Source: SAR92 clade bacterium (GTDB lineage: Bacteria > Pseudomonadota > Gammaproteobacteria > Pseudomonadales > Porticoccaceae). From it: a stretch of 64,000 nt of DNA. The translations under genes were made by a program, and so were the position numbers. The DNA is taken from the NCBI GenBank assembly GCA_014381985.1, contig JACNKP010000058.1, positions 1-64,000 on the forward strand, given 5' to 3'. Each line of letters begins with the position of its first letter. Within the stretch, counting starts at the first letter, position 1. The notes beneath the pieces were generated by a model. That model was not told the origin of the DNA and made no database searches. It was given only the letters and a program-made list of their open reading frames with translations. Shown piece by piece: positions 46,361-55,205 of the stretch.

Positions 46361-48091
46361 CTATGCACTAAAACCACGTCTGTTGATGTAATACCACCAA
46401 ACTGCGACGTTTAGCCCGGCCAAACAACCTATTAGGGGCACAAATAACACACTGAACCCACCCACTACACCGACGGGTGAAAACAACAAATATAGACCAA
46501 CAACGCACGACATTAAACTCGCTGCGCAAGGTACTCCATAACGCCAGGGTTGCATGTCGACTTCATGACTCCGTTTATAGGTCCAATTATGTGCGGTGGG
46601 ACGGTAATGCCCCACCAATAACATGATGCCAACCTCTATAAAAAACAGCACTGCGTAAAGATGGATAAAGTGCAAGGTAACAATGTCATCCAAGACAAAC
46701 TTTAATAACCCGTAGGCGACTACATGGAAGCCAATCACTAACTTAGGTCCTAGCGCAGGAACCCGCTTTGAGAAGAGACCAACAATCACGATGGCAATGA
46801 CCGGAATATTATAAAAGCCGGTGAAGATACGAATAATCTGCCATAGGCCATCCGGCGCAAATTGCAGCAGTGGCGCCACAACAAACGAAAATAACGCAAT
46901 CACAATAGAGGCCGTTTTAGCCACTTTTAAAATCTGCTGATCTGTGATCTCACCACCGTTTCTGGCCTTTTTCCACGGTTCATAAACGTCTAAACAAAAT
47001 AGTGTTGCTGCACTGTTTAGCAGTGAGTTAAACGAGCTAAACACCGCGCCAAGCAGGACCGCCAGAAAAAATCCTGAAGCATAGGTTGGTAGCACATCAC
47101 GAATGAGTCTTGGGTACGCAAGATCAATTGAACTAAGGCCATCAGGACTGCTCGGACCACCATAGAGATGAAAAGCAATGACACCGGGAATCATCATCAT
47201 GATCGGCACCAGAACTTTGAAAAATCCTGAAAAGAGTACACCCTTCTGGCCTTCTGCAAGGCTCTTGGCGCCAAGGGTTCGCTGGATCACGTACTGATTA
47301 GCACACCAATAAAACAAGTTGGCAAAAATCATTCCAGTAAATAAGGTGGCAAACGGAGTAGGATCGTCAGAAGAACCAATCGCGTTTAGTTTTTCCGTAT
47401 TGGTGGTCGAAATAATTTTTAATCCCGACACCACACTGCCCTCCCCAAGCAGTGACAACCCCAGCACGGGTACAGCAATGCCTATGAGCAAAAGACCAAT
47501 ACCATTTAGAGTGTCGGAAACAGCAACCGCTCTGAGGCCACCAAACACTGCATAGACACCACCCACGCTGCCGATAACAACGATAGTCAATACCAATGAC
47601 CGACTGTACGAAATGTTAAACAGGCTAGGAACATCGAATAACTGCAGTACGGCAATAGACCCTGAGTACAGCACCGACGGAATAGTCACCAAGCCGTAGC
47701 CAAGCATAAATAAAATAACCGTGAGCCGTCTGACGTCATCATCAAAACGATTATTTAAGAATTCAGGTAAGGTTGAGAATGCTCCTGCCAAATAGCGCGG
47801 CAGAAAAACAAACGCCATACATATAGTGGCGAACGCTGCTGTCACTTCCCAACCCATACTACTCAAGTTAAACCCATAGGCTGAGCCATTGAGCCCTATC
47901 AGTTGCTCGGCCGAGAGGTTTGTTAATAACAGGGAGCCAGCAATAAAAACAGCACTTAGATTTCGTCCAGCTAAAAAGTAACCGTCTCTACTATTAGATT
48001 CATCTTTAGACTGGCGATACGAAATAAAAGCCACCAGCGCCATGAAAAAAGCGCAGCTAACTAAGGTTAAAGTGATTTCTTGATCAATCAT
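46361..48091 (-). CDS. Sodium:solute symporter (SSS family), SglT-like
   Basis: This 576-residue membrane transporter resembles sodium/glucose-galactose cotransporters. It has GYFLAGRNLSAVFIAGSLLL and LSAEQLIGLNGSAY, then VFGGLRAVAVSDTLNGIG and GAVFSSFNSLLNSAATLF, with about 14 hydrophobic segments. The frame is open to 48103 from a TTG. The ATG at 48091 (MIDQEITLTLV) with GGGG seven bases upstream is preferred. GH36 alpha-galactosidase follows on the same strand, so an alpha-galactoside or free galactose is the likely substrate. It is divergent from the ceramidase gene. Confidence 0.9.
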   Translation of the reverse strand: MIDQEITLTLVSCAFFMALVAFISYRQSKDESNSRDGYFLAGRNLSAVFIAGSLLLTNLSAEQLIGLNGSAYGFNLSSMGWEVTAAFATICMAFVFLPRYLAGAFSTLPEFLNNRFDDDVRRLTVILFMLGYGLVTIPSVLYSGSIAVLQLFDVPSLFNISYSRSLVLTIVVIGSVGGVYAVFGGLRAVAVSDTLNGIGLLLIGIAVPVLGLSLLGEGSVVSGLKIISTTNTEKLNAIGSSDDPTPFATLFTGMIFANLFYWCANQYVIQRTLGAKSLAEGQKGVLFSGFFKVLVPIMMMIPGVIAFHLYGGPSSPDGLSSIDLAYPRLIRDVLPTYASGFFLAVLLGAVFSSFNSLLNSAATLFCLDVYEPWKKARNGGEITDQQILKVAKTASIVIALFSFVVAPLLQFAPDGLWQIIRIFTGFYNIPVIAIVIVGLFSKRVPALGPKLVIGFHVVAYGLLKFVLDDIVTLHFIHLYAVLFFIEVGIMLLVGHYRPTAHNWTYKRSHEVDMQPWRYGVPCAASLMSCVVGLYLLFSPVGVVGGFSVLFVPLIGCLAGLNVAVWWYYINRRGFSA

Positions 48092-48263
48092 GCATGGCCC
48101 CAAACGTTCGTGCCCGATTATATATCTTTATGTCGGCGCAGGGCCCTAAAATTCTCTCTTATTCAAACCGCAAATATCTTGATAGACGGACATTAAAAAA
48201 ACTCTCAATAGGCTCAGGCTAAGCTGTCTAGATGTTAAGGCTACCACCCTGTAGACTGGCAAA

Positions 48264-50300
48264 ATGATTAAACTTCTTATTAAGTCTTGCCTCAGCAACA
48301 CCAATATCAATTTCCAACGCGGGCTTCTATGCCTTTTGATACTGCTGACTGGTGGCTTAAGCGCGGCAGACACTTCACACCCCTACCTTGTTGGTCGTGG
48401 AATGTCCGATATTACGGGGCCCAGTTATGGTATTCAGATGTGGGGGTTTGGCCGAGAAGATCAACTGACGGAAGGTCTCCATATTCGCCAATGGTCGCGT
48501 GCTTTTGTCATAGCGCAATCTGATGAGCCTACCAAACGTCTGGTGTTCGTTAGCGCCGATCTGGGCAGTATAGAACACCATATAACCTTGGCTGTTATTG
48601 ATAGATTACAGCAACAATACGGTGACACTTATACGATAAACAATGTCATTATCAGCGCTACCCACACCCATGCAGGCCCAGGCGGTTATTGGCATTCACG
48701 TTCTGATCTTGGTCTAGACGGCGGGTTTTACCCCGAACACTTTGCCGCCATTGTTGAGGGTATTACCGCGTCGATCGTTAGTGCCCATAAGGATCTCGAG
48801 CCTGGCAATATTTATCTAGGAAAAGGTAACCTACATAATGCTGGCGCTAACCGGTCGGTGTCGGCTTATCTTGAAAATCCTCAGATTGAGCGCGACCAGT
48901 ATGTTGAAAATACTCCGACTGAAATGACCCTTCTGAAGTTTACAGATGACTCAGGGGACATAGGAATGCTTAACTGGTATGCACTGCACCCCACCGCAAT
49001 GAATTACTACAATCGCTTAATCTCTGGTGATCACAAAGGTTATGCTGCATTACAAATGGAACGAATGCGCGGTAGTCGCTACGACAATGACAGTGATTTT
49101 GTTGCCGCCTTCGCTCAGGCAGACCCAGGAGATGTCACCCCGAATACAAATTTGAATAATACCGGGCCGGGGGGAACGGATGTAGAAACCACACAAATTA
49201 TGGGCGACCGCCAGCTGCAGATGGCCCTTCAGCTATTTGGCAATGCTCAGGAAGCCCTCACAGGACCCATTGAAACACGCCAGATATATGTCGACCTTTC
49301 TGACTACCTGGTGACCGACAGATTTACGCATGCCGGCCCACAAACAACCTGCCCATCTGCCTATGGTTATTCCTTTGCCGGAGGGTCAACCGAAGACGGC
49401 GGCGGGCATTTCTTGTTTGAAGAAGGCATGACAGAACAAAGTGTTTTTTTAGACCTTCTGATTGGCTGGTTAACTGGCGCACCTAAATGGACCGAGGCTG
49501 TCAAAAACTGTCAGGCGCCTAAGGCTATTTTGTTTGAAACCGGCAGTGGAAAGCCACCACTTCAATCTCAAATACGCTCAGTGACCATAGCCCGCGTTGG
49601 CCAGTTTGTCATATTGGCGATGCCCTCCGAGATAACGACTATGGCCGGTCGACGATTGCGAACAGCAGTGATGAAAGAGCTTGGCGACTGGGCACACAAT
49701 ATAGTCCTTGCGGGATATTCCAATGGCTATGCGGGGTATGTCACTACACCTGAAGAATATCTACTACAACAGTACGAGGGCGGCCACACCTTACATGGGC
49801 GCTGGACACTGCCGGCCTATGAACAAATTGCCAGCCATCTCGCTAGCGCGTTGAATTCCGGTAGCGCTATTGAATCAAGCGCCATTTATGATGATTGGCG
49901 AGGTAAGTCATTCACAACCACCTTACACAGCGGTGCAAAGAACATGCCACCCAAGGGTGCACACTATGGCGACCCCCTTCCCTCAAGTAAAACGCAATAC
50001 CGCAAAGGTGAGACTGTTGTGGCCGAGTTCTGGTCGAACAACCCTACTGACAACTATATGACCGGAAATAATTACATGCAGGTTGAGAGCAAAACCTCAA
50101 CCGGCTGGCAAACAATCGCAACAGATAGCGACTGGCAAACTACTGTCAGGTGGCGTAAAGAAGGTGGGTCTTTTGTCGCCAAACTGAGCTGGAAAACACC
50201 AACAAACATGCAGGCTGGCGAATACCGGTTAACGCACCAAGGCTATGACCCGCAGGGTGATGTCTTTAGCGGCGTTTCACGTAAAATCCAGATTCATTAG
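48264..50300 (+). CDS. Secreted neutral/alkaline ceramidase
   Basis: Neutral ceramidases cleave the amide bond of ceramides to sphingoid base plus fatty acid. The 678-residue length is normal. A signal peptide (hydrophobic core LLCLLILLTGGLSAAD) is followed by YLVGRGMSDITGPSYGIQMW. The zinc-site segment ISATHTHAGPGGYWH lies near residue 130. Then come NWYALHPTAMN, DPGDVTPN and AGYSNGYAGYVTTPEEY, with an Ig-like C-terminal domain. It would act in the periplasm or outside the cell. Upstream is a divergent SSS gene. Downstream are an NTF2-like gene and the taurine cluster, which raises the idea that aminolipid sulfonates are the real substrate (see findings). Confidence 0.93.
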   Translation: MIKLLIKSCLSNTNINFQRGLLCLLILLTGGLSAADTSHPYLVGRGMSDITGPSYGIQMWGFGREDQLTEGLHIRQWSRAFVIAQSDEPTKRLVFVSADLGSIEHHITLAVIDRLQQQYGDTYTINNVIISATHTHAGPGGYWHSRSDLGLDGGFYPEHFAAIVEGITASIVSAHKDLEPGNIYLGKGNLHNAGANRSVSAYLENPQIERDQYVENTPTEMTLLKFTDDSGDIGMLNWYALHPTAMNYYNRLISGDHKGYAALQMERMRGSRYDNDSDFVAAFAQADPGDVTPNTNLNNTGPGGTDVETTQIMGDRQLQMALQLFGNAQEALTGPIETRQIYVDLSDYLVTDRFTHAGPQTTCPSAYGYSFAGGSTEDGGGHFLFEEGMTEQSVFLDLLIGWLTGAPKWTEAVKNCQAPKAILFETGSGKPPLQSQIRSVTIARVGQFVILAMPSEITTMAGRRLRTAVMKELGDWAHNIVLAGYSNGYAGYVTTPEEYLLQQYEGGHTLHGRWTLPAYEQIASHLASALNSGSAIESSAIYDDWRGKSFTTTLHSGAKNMPPKGAHYGDPLPSSKTQYRKGETVVAEFWSNNPTDNYMTGNNYMQVESKTSTGWQTIATDSDWQTTVRWRKEGGSFVAKLSWKTPTNMQAGEYRLTHQGYDPQGDVFSGVSRKIQIH

Positions 50301-50477
50301 ACTAATGTGAACTAAAGTCATAAAACCGTAATTGGAGGTTTTAGCAGATAGGCGAAATCTTTAATATGAATTATTAGGCCGATCCTTTTGACTTTATGTG
50401 TCCTACAACCCCATCCAACCTATAGCTAGTATTATTCTATTGTCATCAGTTCTGCTACTGCACCTTAGGTCAACAGC

Positions 50478-50945
50478 ATGAAGAATGATCCTCAAGTAAA
50501 TCACTACCGCGACATTGAACAACTGATTTTTAGTTACGCGGACTATATCGATAACGGAGACTTTGAAGCCGTGGCTGAATTATTTGAGCATGGTCAAATC
50601 TGCGGCTCACCAGGGCTTTGGTGTAATCGCGGCTATGACCAGGTCCTCAAGATGAATCAACGCTCAGTAAAATTACATGAGGACACCGGCACCCCCTGCA
50701 CCAAACATGTTGTCAGCAACCTGACCATTGAGATCAACAAGCAGGCGGATACCGCCTCCTCTAAGGCGTATTTTACCGTCTTTCAAGCACTACCAAACTT
50801 CCCTCTCCAGGCGATCATTTCAGGTTGTTATCATGACAACTTTTTAAATGCCGAAGGTCAATGGCGATTTCGAGAACGAAACATCGTCAGTGAATTTTTT
50901 GGTGATCTCTCTCATCACCTAAACGCCGAAATGCTTGAGCAATAG
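50478..50945 (+). CDS. NTF2-like / SnoaL-type protein
   Basis: This 155-residue soluble protein has a cone-shaped NTF2-like fold by motif. The helix YRDIEQLIFSYADYIDNGDF is followed by AVAELFEHGQI. The TKHVVSNLTIEINKQADTAS strand, the SKAYFTVFQALPNF strand and the GCYHDNFLNAEGQWRFRERN region come next. This is the pattern of SnoaL_4 proteins, which include isomerases, hydrolases and dioxygenase small subunits. Catalytic identity cannot be told. It lies between the ceramidase and tpa with gaps of 177 and 154 bp, so it may be its own transcript. Confidence 0.8.
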   Translation: MKNDPQVNHYRDIEQLIFSYADYIDNGDFEAVAELFEHGQICGSPGLWCNRGYDQVLKMNQRSVKLHEDTGTPCTKHVVSNLTIEINKQADTASSKAYFTVFQALPNFPLQAIISGCYHDNFLNAEGQWRFRERNIVSEFFGDLSHHLNAEMLEQ

Positions 50946-51028
50946 CCGCCTAATCACACATGTAGTTAGCCACTCTGCAAGAGGCTCTATTCCACCTGAA
51001 GTTCACTGGTAGCATCAATTAGGTCCGG

Positions 51029-51038
51029 TTGGTTCTAG
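51029..51038 (+). promoter_or_regulatory. Candidate TauR operator upstream of tpa
   Basis: TTGGTTCTAG lies about 60 bp before tpa and nearly repeats the CTGGTTCTAC found upstream of xsc. It agrees in part with the TauR repeat CTGGACYTAA that I recall from Rhodobacter capsulatus (6 of 10 positions). It is a short match, so it is only a candidate. Confidence 0.35.
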
Positions 51039-51099
51039 CCCACAGAGCCAAGTTTTACTATGCTACAAGATTGCAGGGTAATGAAACACTGGAGCAGGC

Positions 51100-52497
51100 A
51101 TGAACCATACAGATATTTCAGCAGAACCTACCGATATTATCGGCACAGATCGGGCCAGCGTATGGCACCATCTGACACCCCATAGCAACCTAAAAACAAC
51201 TGACCCTCTTATTATAAAAAGCGGTCTAGGTATGCGTGTGACCGATATTAAAGGCAAAGAATATCTTGATGCCACGTCTGGCGGAGTGTGGTCGGTAAAC
51301 GTTGGCTACGGCCGCGAAAAGATCGCCAATGCTGTGCGTGACCAATTGATGGAAATGTGTTACTTCGCCAACAGTGCCGGTAGCGTCCCAGGAGCCCTAT
51401 TTGCCGAGAAGTTGTTGACAAAAATACCTGAAATAGGCGCCGGCCAAGGTAAGGTTTATTATTCCAACTCCGGTTCAGAGGCCAACGAAAAGGCCTATAA
51501 AATGGTGCGCCAACTGGCACATATTAATGGCGATGGGCGCAAACACAAGGTTATCTTCCGTGACCGTGACTATCACGGCACTACGATCACTGCGCTAAGT
51601 TCGTCAGGGCAATCGCAACGAAAAGAGCAATATGGCCCGTTTACCCCTGGGTTTTCTGAGTTCAGCCACTGCTGCTGCTATCGCTGCCCATTTGGTAAAA
51701 CCTATGGCAGCTGCGATATTGAGTGCGCTAAAGATCTGGAAACCGCGATTTTACGCGAGGGTGCAGATACGGTCGGCTCTGTTGTCTTGGAGCCTATTAC
51801 GGCGGGTGGTGGCGTTATCCCTCCAGTACCTGAGTACTTTCCTATTATTCAGGAGATCTGCAAAAAATATGACGTGCTACTACATATTGATGAAGTTGTT
51901 TGCGGTTTGGGACGTACAGGCAAATGGTTTGGCTTCCAGCATTATGGGGTTAAACCCGACATGGTAACCATGGCTAAAGGTCTGGCCAGTGGGTATGCGG
52001 CTATATCTTGTACCATTACGACAGACGCTATCTTTAACCAGTTTGCTTTGGGAGATGCCGGATCTTTGGGCTACTTTAGAGATATTAGTACCTTTGGAGG
52101 CTGCACTGCGGGGCCTGCGGCTGGGCTTGCTAACGTTGAGATTATCGAACAAGAAAACCTGCTGGATAATGTCGTGCAAATGGGTGACCACCTAAATGAA
52201 CGTCTTTTAGAGTTAAAGGGCAAGTATCCCGTGGTCGGTGATGTCCGCGGCAAAGGCCTATTTGCTGGAGTAGAGCTCGTCCAAGACCGACAATCTAAAC
52301 AACCTATGGATGAAAGTTATGCGATGAAACTAGCCGCCCACTGTATGGAACAAGGTGTTCTTATCGGCCGGACGAATCGCAGCTTTCAAGAGTTCAATAA
52401 CACGCTCTGCCTCAGCCCGGCGCTGATTGCCACACGAAGAGACATTGATGATATAGTCGATGCAATTGACAACGCGTTAGCCGCAAACCCATTATAA
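51100..52497 (+). CDS. tpa: Taurine:pyruvate aminotransferase (class III)
   Basis: Tpa transfers the amino group of taurine to pyruvate, giving sulfoacetaldehyde and alanine. The 465 residues form a fold-type I, class III PLP enzyme: SNSGSEANEKAYKMVR, DYHGTTITALSSSG, and LHIDEVVCGLGRTGKW precede the PLP lysine Lys293 in VTMAKGLASGY. A cysteine-rich segment, residues 191-209 (CCCYRCPFGKTYGSCDIEC), resembles one that I recall from known Tpa proteins. The choice of taurine over other omega-amino acids rests mainly on context, because the exporter, TauR, xsc and pta follow. It starts an operon with the YeiH-type gene 21 bp downstream. Confidence 0.85.
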   Translation: MNHTDISAEPTDIIGTDRASVWHHLTPHSNLKTTDPLIIKSGLGMRVTDIKGKEYLDATSGGVWSVNVGYGREKIANAVRDQLMEMCYFANSAGSVPGALFAEKLLTKIPEIGAGQGKVYYSNSGSEANEKAYKMVRQLAHINGDGRKHKVIFRDRDYHGTTITALSSSGQSQRKEQYGPFTPGFSEFSHCCCYRCPFGKTYGSCDIECAKDLETAILREGADTVGSVVLEPITAGGGVIPPVPEYFPIIQEICKKYDVLLHIDEVVCGLGRTGKWFGFQHYGVKPDMVTMAKGLASGYAAISCTITTDAIFNQFALGDAGSLGYFRDISTFGGCTAGPAAGLANVEIIEQENLLDNVVQMGDHLNERLLELKGKYPVVGDVRGKGLFAGVELVQDRQSKQPMDESYAMKLAAHCMEQGVLIGRTNRSFQEFNNTLCLSPALIATRRDIDDIVDAIDNALAANPL

Positions 52498-52518
52498 CCC
52501 TCGCCAAAGGATACAAAT

Positions 52519-53508
52519 ATGGATACTGCTTTATCCCGCCATAAAAATAAATTACGTGGGATTATTGCCTGTATCTTAGTCGCCCTAGCGTCTAAGTTTC
52601 TGTCTCTAAACTATGGCGCACCGACGATGCTATTCGCACTCATATTGGGAATGTCAGTGAATTTCCTTAATGAATCTGAATATTCTATTCCTGGTATAGA
52701 TTTTTGTTCAACGACAGTATTGCGCTTTGGGGTTATTTTGCTAGGTGCAAAAATTCTCTTTGGTGATGTCCTTGCTCTGGGTTGGGTAACCGCGTTGGTT
52801 GTGGTTGGTTGCATGTTTGCTACCATCCTGTTTGGCGCACTTATCGCCCGGGCTCTCAAACTGGACTATCGATTTGGAATGTTATCTGGCGGCGCCGTCG
52901 GAATATGCGGTATCGCTGCAGCGATGACCTTGTCCTCGGTAATGCCCAAAAGTAAAGAGATGGAGCAATACACCCTTTTAACAGTGATCATGATGGCAAC
53001 ATTTGGTGCCGTCGCCATGGTTTCCTATCCTGTTTTAGCAAGCTTTCTCGGTTTAAGCAGCCAGCAGATAGGTATATTCATTGGCGGATCCATCCATGAT
53101 GTATCCCACGTCATTGGCGCTGGATACTCCATTTCTGAAGACGTTGGCTATATCGCGATGATTGTTAAAATGCTGCGCGTTGCCCTACTAATACCAATAG
53201 CCTGGATCTTTCTAATAATTTTTGCCAAACAGCGCGCTGCATCCGAAGGCCGCACAAAACTATTACCACCCTACTTTTTATTGGGCTTTGTCGCGCTCGC
53301 TGTTATCAACAATATGGGATGGATACCCCCGTCCACAGCCCAAATTATGAACCAAACTTCTCAAGATTGCTTCGTGATCGCCATCGCAGCTTTAGGCATG
53401 AAAACCTCCTTTAAAGGCTTGCTGGATATCGGCTGGAGGCCGGCAGCAATGGTCTTGTCTGAGAGTCTATTCCTTGGCGGATTAGTTCTTGCTTGGGTTA
53501 TGTTATAA
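52519..53508 (+). CDS. YeiH-type putative anion (sulfite/sulfate) exporter
   Basis: This 329-residue inner-membrane protein has about ten hydrophobic segments. Family landmarks are TMLFALILGMSVNFL, GAVGICGIAAAMTLSSVMP and FIGGSIHDVSHVIGAGYSIS. It belongs to COG2855 (YeiH). A member of this family, TauZ, is linked to taurine use in Paracoccus and is proposed to export sulfate or sulfite. AAAGGA precedes the ATG. It is 21 bp after tpa and 53 bp before the AGCS transporter, so disposal of the sulfite released by Xsc is its likely job here. Confidence 0.87.
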   Translation: MDTALSRHKNKLRGIIACILVALASKFLSLNYGAPTMLFALILGMSVNFLNESEYSIPGIDFCSTTVLRFGVILLGAKILFGDVLALGWVTALVVVGCMFATILFGALIARALKLDYRFGMLSGGAVGICGIAAAMTLSSVMPKSKEMEQYTLLTVIMMATFGAVAMVSYPVLASFLGLSSQQIGIFIGGSIHDVSHVIGAGYSISEDVGYIAMIVKMLRVALLIPIAWIFLIIFAKQRAASEGRTKLLPPYFLLGFVALAVINNMGWIPPSTAQIMNQTSQDCFVIAIAALGMKTSFKGLLDIGWRPAAMVLSESLFLGGLVLAWVML

Positions 53509-53561
53509 AGGTAGATCTCTACATTAACGGAAATTTCGATTCTCACTGTAAGGTACAGGTT

Positions 53562-55133
53562 ATGAATAATAATGAAGACGTCACCAACAGCGTTATTGGC
53601 AACCAAAGTAGCCTGCTTAAACTTAAATATTTCCTATCAACTTCTTTAAGCGTTTTTATTATTTCATTTTTTTCACCGATGGCTTTTGCTCAACAGGGCA
53701 TTGACGAATTCATTAACAATTCAGTCCAACCGATCACAAGCTTTATATCCGCTATCGTTTTTTACAGTGTGTCGGTATTTGGCACCGACATCCCTCTGGT
53801 CGTCGCCTGGCTCGTCTTTGCCGCAGTGTATTTTACGCTGTACTTTAAATTTATTAATTTACGCGGTTTTAGTCACGCTATTAAATTAGTCCGAGGGAGT
53901 GATTCAAATACCAAAGATCCTGGCGAGGTAACTCACTTTCAAGCACTAACCACAGCTGTCTCAGGAACCGTTGGCATTGGTAATATTGGTGGCGTCGCGG
54001 TCGCAATATCCATAGGTGGGCCAGGCGCAACCTTTTGGATCATTGTCGCTGGCATACTAAGCATGTCGACTAAATTCATAGAGTGCACCTTAGGTGTTTT
54101 ACTGCGTCGTGAGAATCCTGATGGTTCAGTCTCAGGCGGCCCCATGTATTATTTAGAATATGCCTTTGCCGAAAAAGGCTGGAATAAAGCCGGCGCCTTC
54201 ATTGGCCGCTTTTATGCCCTAGGTATAGTGCTTGGCTGTTTAGGCATTGGCAATATGTTCCAATCCAACCAAGCCTACATGCAATTCGTCAATGTCACTG
54301 GCGGTGCAGAAGGAAGTTGGTTTGCAGACAAGGCGTGGCTGTTCGGGCTTTTACTCGGAGCAGTGGTTGGCTTAGTCATACTGGGGGGTATTCAAAGCAT
54401 TGCCCGGGTAACCAGCAAGATCGTTCCTTTTATGGCAATACTTTACTGTGTCAGCGCCATAACTATTATTGGAATGAACTACGAAGCTATTCCTTATGCG
54501 ATCAACGCCATTATTAGCGGTGCGTTCAGTCCAGAAGGCATGAGTGGTGGAGCCATTGGTGTAATGATTATCGGCTTCCAACGGGCCGTGTTTTCAAACG
54601 AGGCGGGTATCGGGTCTGCATCTATCGCCCACTCGGCTGTCCGCACAAAAGAACCCATTACTGAAGGTTATGTGTCCCTGCTAGAGCCCTTTATTGATAC
54701 CGTGGTTATCTGCACCTTAACCGCGTTAGTCATCGTGACTACTTTCTACTATGAACCCTCCTTTGCGCAAGGTCTTGGGGGTATTGAAATGACATCTGCA
54801 GCCTTCGCCAGAAATATATCTTGGTCTCCTTATTTAATCGCCATTGCCGGAATGCTCTTTGCATTTTCTACGATGATCGCGTGGGCGTACTACGGATTAA
54901 AAGGTTGGACCTACCTAGTGGGTGAAAAGGTCTGGGCGAGCAATCTGTTTAAGTTGGTTTTTTGTTTATTTGTCGCCCTAGGCTGCAGTATTCAGCTTGA
55001 TGCCGTTTTAGACTTTTCAGATGCCTTGGTATTCCTAATTTGTGTGCCCAATATTATTGGCCTGTACATGTTAGCGCCCTTAGTTAAAAGAGAGCTAACC
55101 AAGTACAACCGTAAACACATCGAAGGGAAATAA
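53562..55133 (+). CDS. Alanine/glycine:cation symporter (AGCS family), putative taurine or alanine carrier
   Basis: This is a sodium:amino acid symporter of the DAACS-like AGCS family with about 11 membrane spans. Landmarks are TAVSGTVGIGNIGGVAVAIS, SGGPMYYLEYAF, GFQRAVFSNEAGIGSASIAH and FSTMIAWAYYGLKGWTYLVG. The frame is open back to 53493, which would overlap the exporter gene. The ATG at 53562 (MNNNEDVTNS) has AAGG nine bases upstream and leaves 523 residues, so I prefer it. No TauABC or TauKLM transporter is present, so taurine uptake is a fair guess. Handling the alanine made by Tpa is the alternative. Confidence 0.88.
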   Translation: MNNNEDVTNSVIGNQSSLLKLKYFLSTSLSVFIISFFSPMAFAQQGIDEFINNSVQPITSFISAIVFYSVSVFGTDIPLVVAWLVFAAVYFTLYFKFINLRGFSHAIKLVRGSDSNTKDPGEVTHFQALTTAVSGTVGIGNIGGVAVAISIGGPGATFWIIVAGILSMSTKFIECTLGVLLRRENPDGSVSGGPMYYLEYAFAEKGWNKAGAFIGRFYALGIVLGCLGIGNMFQSNQAYMQFVNVTGGAEGSWFADKAWLFGLLLGAVVGLVILGGIQSIARVTSKIVPFMAILYCVSAITIIGMNYEAIPYAINAIISGAFSPEGMSGGAIGVMIIGFQRAVFSNEAGIGSASIAHSAVRTKEPITEGYVSLLEPFIDTVVICTLTALVIVTTFYYEPSFAQGLGGIEMTSAAFARNISWSPYLIAIAGMLFAFSTMIAWAYYGLKGWTYLVGEKVWASNLFKLVFCLFVALGCSIQLDAVLDFSDALVFLICVPNIIGLYMLAPLVKRELTKYNRKHIEGK

Positions 55134-55156
55134 CACCTAAGGCGTGACAATCATAT

Positions 55157-55189
55157 AAAAGCGGTTATATTACCCCATTAACCGCTTTT
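55157..55189 (+). terminator. 11-bp inverted repeat between the AGCS gene and tauR
   Basis: AAAAGCGGTTA (55157-55167) and TAACCGCTTTT (55179-55189) form a perfect 11-bp stem with an 11-base loop and a short T-rich tail. It can terminate the tpa-exporter-AGCS transcript. It lies only 17 bp before the tauR ATG, so it could also act as an operator or leader hairpin for tauR. Confidence 0.6.
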
Positions 55190-55205
55190 ATTTAGGCTAT
55201 TAACC

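Noticed and set aside
53493-53561. Extended N-terminus of the AGCS transporter overlapping the exporter gene
   Set aside because: The ATG at 53562 has a ribosome binding site, and the extra residues look like translated leader.
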